DNA from: JAPLMW01 sp964619675
GTDB taxonomy: Bacteria > Planctomycetota > Phycisphaerae > Sedimentisphaerales > UBA12454
DNA: 64,000 bases
NCBI GenBank assembly: GCA_964619675.1
Contig: CAZUEO010000005.1
Span: forward strand, 39,914 to 103,913
Direction of reading: 5' to 3'
Shown: piece by piece, positions 60,019-64,000 of the stretch
Position numbering within the stretch: position 1 is the stretch's first letter
How the letters are laid out: each line of letters begins with the position of its first letter
The notes under the pieces: generated by a model
The model's database searches: none
Seen by the model: only the letters and a program-made list of their open reading frames with translations
What the model was told of the DNA's origin: nothing
Translations under genes and position numbers: made by a program

Positions 60019-62019
60019 TTATATGTTTTGAATTGATTTTTTAGCAGCAGCAGCAACGGCATCAGGCGTCAGACCGAATTTTTCATAGCAGACTTTGTAC
60101 GGCGCCGAGGCCCCAAAACTGCTAATGCCGATAAATATACCTCTGTCACCGAGATATTTTTCCCAGCCTAACTGAACACCTGCTTCGATAGCTACCCTTG
60201 CCTTTACATTTGGCGGCAGCACCGAGTCGTGGTATGCCTTATCCTGCATCTCGAACAGTTCCCAGCTTGGCATACTGACGACTTGTGCCTTGATGTTTTC
60301 GGCGGCAAGTTTTTCAGCACCCTTCAATGCAATTTCGACTTCCGAACCTGTCCCGATAATTATTACATCGGGCCTGTCTGCTTTTACAAGTACGTAAGCT
60401 CCCTTTGTGATATTCGATGCGGATGGGAATTTTGTCCTGTCCAGCGTCGGGACAGCCTGTCTTGTCAGAAGCAGGGTAGCCGGGCCTTTGTGTTCGAGCG
60501 CTATTTTCCATGCGTAAGCCGTTTCGTTTGCGTCGGCGGGTCTGATGACCAGCAGATTTGGTATGGCCCGCAGTGCAGCGATATGTTCAACAGGCTGATG
60601 GGTCGGGCCATCTTCGCCAAGTCCGATACTGTCGTGCGTGAAGACGAAAATCGTTCTGTATCCGCTCATTGCAGCCATCCTTATTGCCGGCCGCATATAA
60701 TCACTGAAGCAAAAGAACGTCCCGCCGTAAGACCGCAGCAATTCGCTTGCAGCGATGCCGTTCATTATCGCCGCCATTCCATGCTCTCTCACGCCGTAGC
60801 GAATGTAACGGCCGGCAGGCTTGTCTTTCTGAAAATCCTCAGCGCCCTTGAATTTTGTATTATTTGAAGGTGTAAGGTCTGCTGAGCCGGCGAGTATTAG
60901 CGGCAGTTGCGGCATTATTGCATCAAGCGTTTTTCCCGATGCCTTTCTTGTTGCCATCGGGTCCGGGCCAAACGTTGGTAGTTCCGTTATCTTTGGATTT
61001 GGATTGGTGATTAGTTTTGCGAAGTCAGGAAATTGTTTCGCGTAGCTCTGAAATTTTTCATTCCATTGTTTTTCAAGCTCCAGGCCCTTTGCTTTTGCTG
61101 TTTGCATATGCTTGAGTGCTTCAGCCGGCACGTGGAATGTCTTTTCCGGGTCCCAGCCGAAGTTTTTCTTGATTATTTTTATCTCATCTTCGCCCAGCGG
61201 CGCACCGTGAGCAGTATGAGTGTCCTGAAAATTGGGACTGCCGTAGCCGATATGTGTGCGAAGATTGATTATGCTGGGCCTGTTTTTTTCAGCCAATGCA
61301 TTTTTCAGGGCTTTTTCAAAAGCAATCATATCATTGCCGTCGCCGCCGACAACCTGAACGTACCAGTTGTATGCTTCAAATCTTTTTGCTCTGTCTTCGG
61401 TGAATGAAAGATTAGTCTCGCCGTCGATTGTTATCCGGTTGTCGTCATAAATTACGATAAGCCTGTCAAGTGCGAGGTGTCCTGCCAGCGAGCAGGCTTC
61501 AGATGCGACGCCTTCCTGCAGGTCGCCGTCGCCTGCGATGGCATAGAGGTTATAATCGAAAATATTGAAGTTTTCCTTATTGAAATATGCCGCCAGATAT
61601 TTTTGTGCGATAGCCATTCCGACGGCATTGCTTATTCCCTGGCCGAGCGGTCCTGTTGTTGCTTCTACGCCCGGCGTATGGCCGAATTCCGGATGACCGG
61701 GTGTTTTGCTCATCCACTGGCGGAAATTTTTTAAATCGTCAAGACTAACGTCAAAGCCGGTCAGATACAAAAGTGAATACAGCAGCATACTTCCGTGGCC
61801 GGCGCTTAGGACAAATCTGTCGCGATTAAGCCATTTCGGATTTGCCGGGTTGAACTGCAGATATTTCATCCACAGCGTATATGCCGCCGGAGCCATTCCC
61901 ATCGGCATTCCCGGATGGCCGCTCTTTGCCTTCTGCACACCGTCCATCGACAAAAATCTTATTGTCTGAATACACAGTTCATCGAGTTCGTTCAAACCTG
62001 GATTTACTTTGTTCTGCAT
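60019..62019 (-). CDS. tkt: Transketolase
   Basis: The 666-residue thiamine-diphosphate enzyme moves two-carbon units in the pentose phosphate pathway. SGHPGMPMGMAPAAYTLW, AGDGDLQEGVASEA with the thiamine-binding region, and DSIGLGEDGPTHQPVEH are clear. The longer frame to 62079 is rejected: ATG 62019 starts MQNKVNPGLNELDELC and has AGAAGGGCAGG before it. A strong promoter lies 32 bases upstream. pfkA follows, grouping the two sugar-phosphate enzymes. Confidence 0.97.
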   Translation of the reverse strand: MQNKVNPGLNELDELCIQTIRFLSMDGVQKAKSGHPGMPMGMAPAAYTLWMKYLQFNPANPKWLNRDRFVLSAGHGSMLLYSLLYLTGFDVSLDDLKNFRQWMSKTPGHPEFGHTPGVEATTGPLGQGISNAVGMAIAQKYLAAYFNKENFNIFDYNLYAIAGDGDLQEGVASEACSLAGHLALDRLIVIYDDNRITIDGETNLSFTEDRAKRFEAYNWYVQVVGGDGNDMIAFEKALKNALAEKNRPSIINLRTHIGYGSPNFQDTHTAHGAPLGEDEIKIIKKNFGWDPEKTFHVPAEALKHMQTAKAKGLELEKQWNEKFQSYAKQFPDFAKLITNPNPKITELPTFGPDPMATRKASGKTLDAIMPQLPLILAGSADLTPSNNTKFKGAEDFQKDKPAGRYIRYGVREHGMAAIMNGIAASELLRSYGGTFFCFSDYMRPAIRMAAMSGYRTIFVFTHDSIGLGEDGPTHQPVEHIAALRAIPNLLVIRPADANETAYAWKIALEHKGPATLLLTRQAVPTLDRTKFPSASNITKGAYVLVKADRPDVIIIGTGSEVEIALKGAEKLAAENIKAQVVSMPSWELFEMQDKAYHDSVLPPNVKARVAIEAGVQLGWEKYLGDRGIFIGISSFGASAPYKVCYEKFGLTPDAVAAAAKKSIQNI

Positions 62020-62050
62020 AACCTGCCCTTCTAAATCCTGAAAGAAGGGC

Positions 62051-62079
62051 ATAATAAGGCAAAGGGGAGGTTTTGTCAA
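62051..62079 (-). promoter_or_regulatory. tkt-pfkA promoter
   Basis: Consensus -35 TTGACA (62074-62079), 17-base spacer, -10 TATTAT (62051-62056). The remaining gap, 62080-62217, shows nothing else. Confidence 0.65.
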
Positions 62080-62217
62080 TTATTAACCCAGGAAGGATTG
62101 GAATGGGAAAGGAACATCGTATCCCTTTGATAAGGACAAGATGTATGGCTTACGAACAGGTAAATTTTTATTTAGCTTCCCGATACTCGTTATTCTGAAG
62201 GTTTTTGCGCGGGCAGA

Positions 62218-63060
62218 TTATGGTTTTTTCTCTTTCGCTTTGTTGCGAAGCAACATTAAATCCTTATACACCCGTCTGGAATAATAATCCGGCCCGTAAA
62301 TCCTGCAGGGGCCGCTCTCTACGGCATATTTTAATGCATAGCCTTTGGTTTCTGTGACAAAAATTGCCCAGCCCCAAGGGTCGTCGCAACCAGCACAATA
62401 ACTTCTCATATTCTGTCCATAAAAGAACCAATAATAGTCCTTTATAGGCACGCCGAAGCATTTCGCAAAGGTATAATGATCCCATGCATGGCTGTCGTAA
62501 CCGTAACGATAGGAATAAAAAGGTGCTAATAGCGTCTTCAAGAATGAACTCTTATCCACTCGCGGCACATCTTTGCACTTTGTGGTATTCCTAAAGTCGT
62601 CCGTTATCCTTTTCACATCGTTAGAACCGCTGATTACCCAGTCGAGAGGAATATTGCGGTCGATAATTTTCCCGACCTCGTTTGGGTCGCCTATAACTTC
62701 AAACCTTTCAGCAGTGATTAAAGAAGGCGTTTCCCTACTGCCAAAAGGCTTAACATAATAAGAATCGAGCAGAATTACTCCCTTGATATCTGAGACCGGA
62801 GGAATTTCGTCAATGGTTATCAATTTAGCATATTTGTCTGCCTCGGCGGCTTCGCCTTCCGCTCGCAATTCGGCCAAATCCTGTCTGACTTTTGCATCCG
62901 GCCCGTTGGTGTACGCATCGTGATCAGGTTCAACTGGTGAATCCATGCTGTTGGTTCCTGTCCAAGAAAGCAAAGCCAAACCAACGTAAACAAATAGCAG
63001 AGCAGTACAGGCAAAAATCATTATTATAAATATCTTTCTGAATATCTTTTTAGCTCTCAT
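62218..63060 (-). CDS. Single-pass membrane protein of unknown function
   Basis: A 280-residue protein with one N-terminal membrane helix (FIIMIFACTALLFVYVGLALL) and an otherwise soluble, probably extracytoplasmic domain rich in Tyr, Trp and Cys (DYYWFFYGQNMRSYCAGCDD). No family recognised. ATG 63060 with AAAGGGAAAATT is used; the longer frame overlaps the upstream gene. It lies 16 bp downstream of the caspase-fold-like gene and is probably expressed with it. Confidence 0.7.
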   Translation of the reverse strand: MRAKKIFRKIFIIMIFACTALLFVYVGLALLSWTGTNSMDSPVEPDHDAYTNGPDAKVRQDLAELRAEGEAAEADKYAKLITIDEIPPVSDIKGVILLDSYYVKPFGSRETPSLITAERFEVIGDPNEVGKIIDRNIPLDWVISGSNDVKRITDDFRNTTKCKDVPRVDKSSFLKTLLAPFYSYRYGYDSHAWDHYTFAKCFGVPIKDYYWFFYGQNMRSYCAGCDDPWGWAIFVTETKGYALKYAVESGPCRIYGPDYYSRRVYKDLMLLRNKAKEKKP

Positions 63061-63076
63061 AATTTTCCCTTTCGAT

Positions 63077-63910
63077 TTACTGTCCGAAGTGGAAATAGTC
63101 CCAGTCTGCACCCCAAACTTTATTGTTCCAACATACACCACACCAGAACGTAAAGGGAGACCATGGCGTCCATAAAAGAGGTCGTAAACTCGCCGGCACA
63201 TCCCAAACGGCATTGTCAAAGGCCTGTCCGACACTATTATTCACGCCCTGATGATAAAACCAGGCAGCTTCAAAGGTGGCATAACAGTTTGCATCTTCAC
63301 TTGCTCCAGCAGGAACTGAGTATTTCCAGCCGAGATAAATCCTCTCGCCTAACGGGTCATAATCATCGTTTATTATACCGGCAGCGACTGCAAAATCAGG
63401 ATACTTTGCTGAATAGCAGGCATACATCCTGATATACTCTAATTTCGGGTTTTCTTCAAATCCCAGCTCCGCAATGGAAGGACATTTTTCATATACCGTT
63501 CCTAAGTCCTCATAATCACCGGGAACGCTCGAACCATAATCTTTTCTCAATTTGGAGAAAAGCCGGATGTCGGGAGATTTCTTGCCGCCGCTTCCATTTA
63601 TCGTAACATATGTTCTTTTGACTTTATTATGGGGGTTTGTCGGCAAAGGCACAGTAACCTCAAAGTTTCCATGCGAGACGTGATACCAGTAGGTTACGCT
63701 TGGATAATCTTTAAGCAGAAAAGAAAGATTTTCCCATGTACAATCCTCATAAGGAAGATACTGCGGATTAAGTTCTTGTATGACGGCAGCTTTTATAACG
63801 GCAGCAAGAGAACCGTAGTGCTCTAACCACGCCCCGCCGGCAAAGTGGCCTATGGAAGTGGCCATTTTCACGTTAGCATCGATTACATTATAAATAAACT
63901 TCCTTCCCAT
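63077..63910 (-). CDS. Unrecognised protein with caspase-fold-like His/Cys pattern
   Basis: A 277-residue protein without a clear family. The segment SVTYWYHVSHGNF (H80) followed at C165 by EYIRMYACYSAKYPDFAVAAG and YLGWKYSV resembles the His-Gly and ACxS blocks of clan CD peptidases (gingipain, CHAT and caspase-like), each preceded by hydrophobic strand-like stretches. The spacing of 85 residues is longer than in many relatives, so this is a suggestion only. The C-terminus is rich in Trp. The start is uncertain: an in-frame TGA lies 42 bases upstream and no ribosome-binding site is obvious at ATG 63910; the N-terminus might be truncated. No signal peptide is visible. Confidence 0.55.
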   Translation of the reverse strand: MGRKFIYNVIDANVKMATSIGHFAGGAWLEHYGSLAAVIKAAVIQELNPQYLPYEDCTWENLSFLLKDYPSVTYWYHVSHGNFEVTVPLPTNPHNKVKRTYVTINGSGGKKSPDIRLFSKLRKDYGSSVPGDYEDLGTVYEKCPSIAELGFEENPKLEYIRMYACYSAKYPDFAVAAGIINDDYDPLGERIYLGWKYSVPAGASEDANCYATFEAAWFYHQGVNNSVGQAFDNAVWDVPASLRPLLWTPWSPFTFWCGVCWNNKVWGADWDYFHFGQ

Positions 63911-63936
63911 TACTCGTTTAACTATCTCATCTATAC

Positions 63937-64000
63937 TACCGCCTGCAGCGGCTCACAAGAAAACTGTGCGATATATGCAAGGAACCTTATGAACCCAACA
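63937..64000 (+). pseudogene. GspE/PilB-like C-terminal fragment at window edge
   Basis: The plus strand reads YYRLQRLTRKLCDICKEPYE, very like the QRLVRxLCPHCKEPYEP region just before the C-terminus of type II secretion and type IV pilus ATPases. The frame is closed by a stop at 63919-63921 and the rest of such an ATPase is absent to the left, so this would be a broken remnant continuing beyond the window. Another frame just upstream gives ISSIL, also usual at that place, hinting at a frameshift. The fragment is short, hence the low confidence. Confidence 0.35.

Noticed and set aside
1..64000. tRNA, rRNA or CRISPR array
   Set aside because: I scanned the larger gaps for T-loop-like GTTCRANTC with paired arms and for regularly spaced direct repeats and found none; a tRNA search program would be needed to be sure.

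Overview
The window reads as a chromosomal segment of a bacterium with an outer membrane, most likely a planctomycete of the Phycisphaerae type. This is an inference from four things: secreted multidomain proteins with dockerin-like calcium repeats, LamG modules and RCC1 propellers; MlaE/MlaF lipid-transport genes; a UAP1-type nucleotidyltransferase; and a ThiD2-ThiE fusion. I found no rRNA, tRNA or CRISPR array. Almost everything left of about 32.8 kb is on the minus strand. To the right, short plus-strand blocks alternate with longer minus-strand runs.

Left part (1-13.8 kb): a partial FAD-linked oxidase, an HNH endonuclease, and the lipid-transport ATPase gene mlaF. The matching permease gene mlaE lies about 7 kb away, 1 bp downstream of alaS. 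Between them sit a Bro-N protein, a type III restriction-modification pair (res, mod), a four-helix-bundle (S23) gene and much repeat debris. Two covarying hairpin elements flank res-S23-mod, and a 23-bp direct repeat flanks the Bro-N gene, so the island looks assembled from separate insertions.

13.8-18.5 kb is a secreted-protein region. A zinc-phospholipase-C-like domain fused to a seven-bladed RCC1 propeller is preceded by a small membrane protein. The same two-gene unit is repeated upstream with its phospholipase gene truncated. A dockerin-repeat protein follows, with a consensus promoter.

18.6-32.8 kb is core metabolism and maintenance: recA-thpR-PfkB kinase-S23-gltX, a three-domain methylenetetrahydrofolate reductase/pterin methyltransferase fusion, thiD2-thiE, an LTA-synthase-like sulfatase, groEL-groES and a degenerate receiver protein. 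A structured, terminator-ending RNA region lies upstream of thiE.

32.9-54.3 kb: a CPBP protease-DUF2089-YIP1 membrane operon, a UDP-sugar pyrophosphorylase, an RNase H-PurN fusion, a U32 peptidase, purine genes guaB-guaA next to hisA and a PAP2 phosphatase, acetate kinase, PilZ and DUF2959 proteins, and the mfd-PPIase-acpS-mnmG operon.

54.3-64 kb: a 1466-residue subtilase with two LamG modules, tkt-pfkA, and two unrecognised genes, one of which has a caspase-fold-like His/Cys arrangement. A fragment resembling the C-terminus of a type II secretion or pilus ATPase touches the right edge. Several promoters with a 16-18 bp spacer can be read directly. Three genes (alaS, mfd, thiE) have the -10 box so close to the start codon that their mRNAs may be leaderless.
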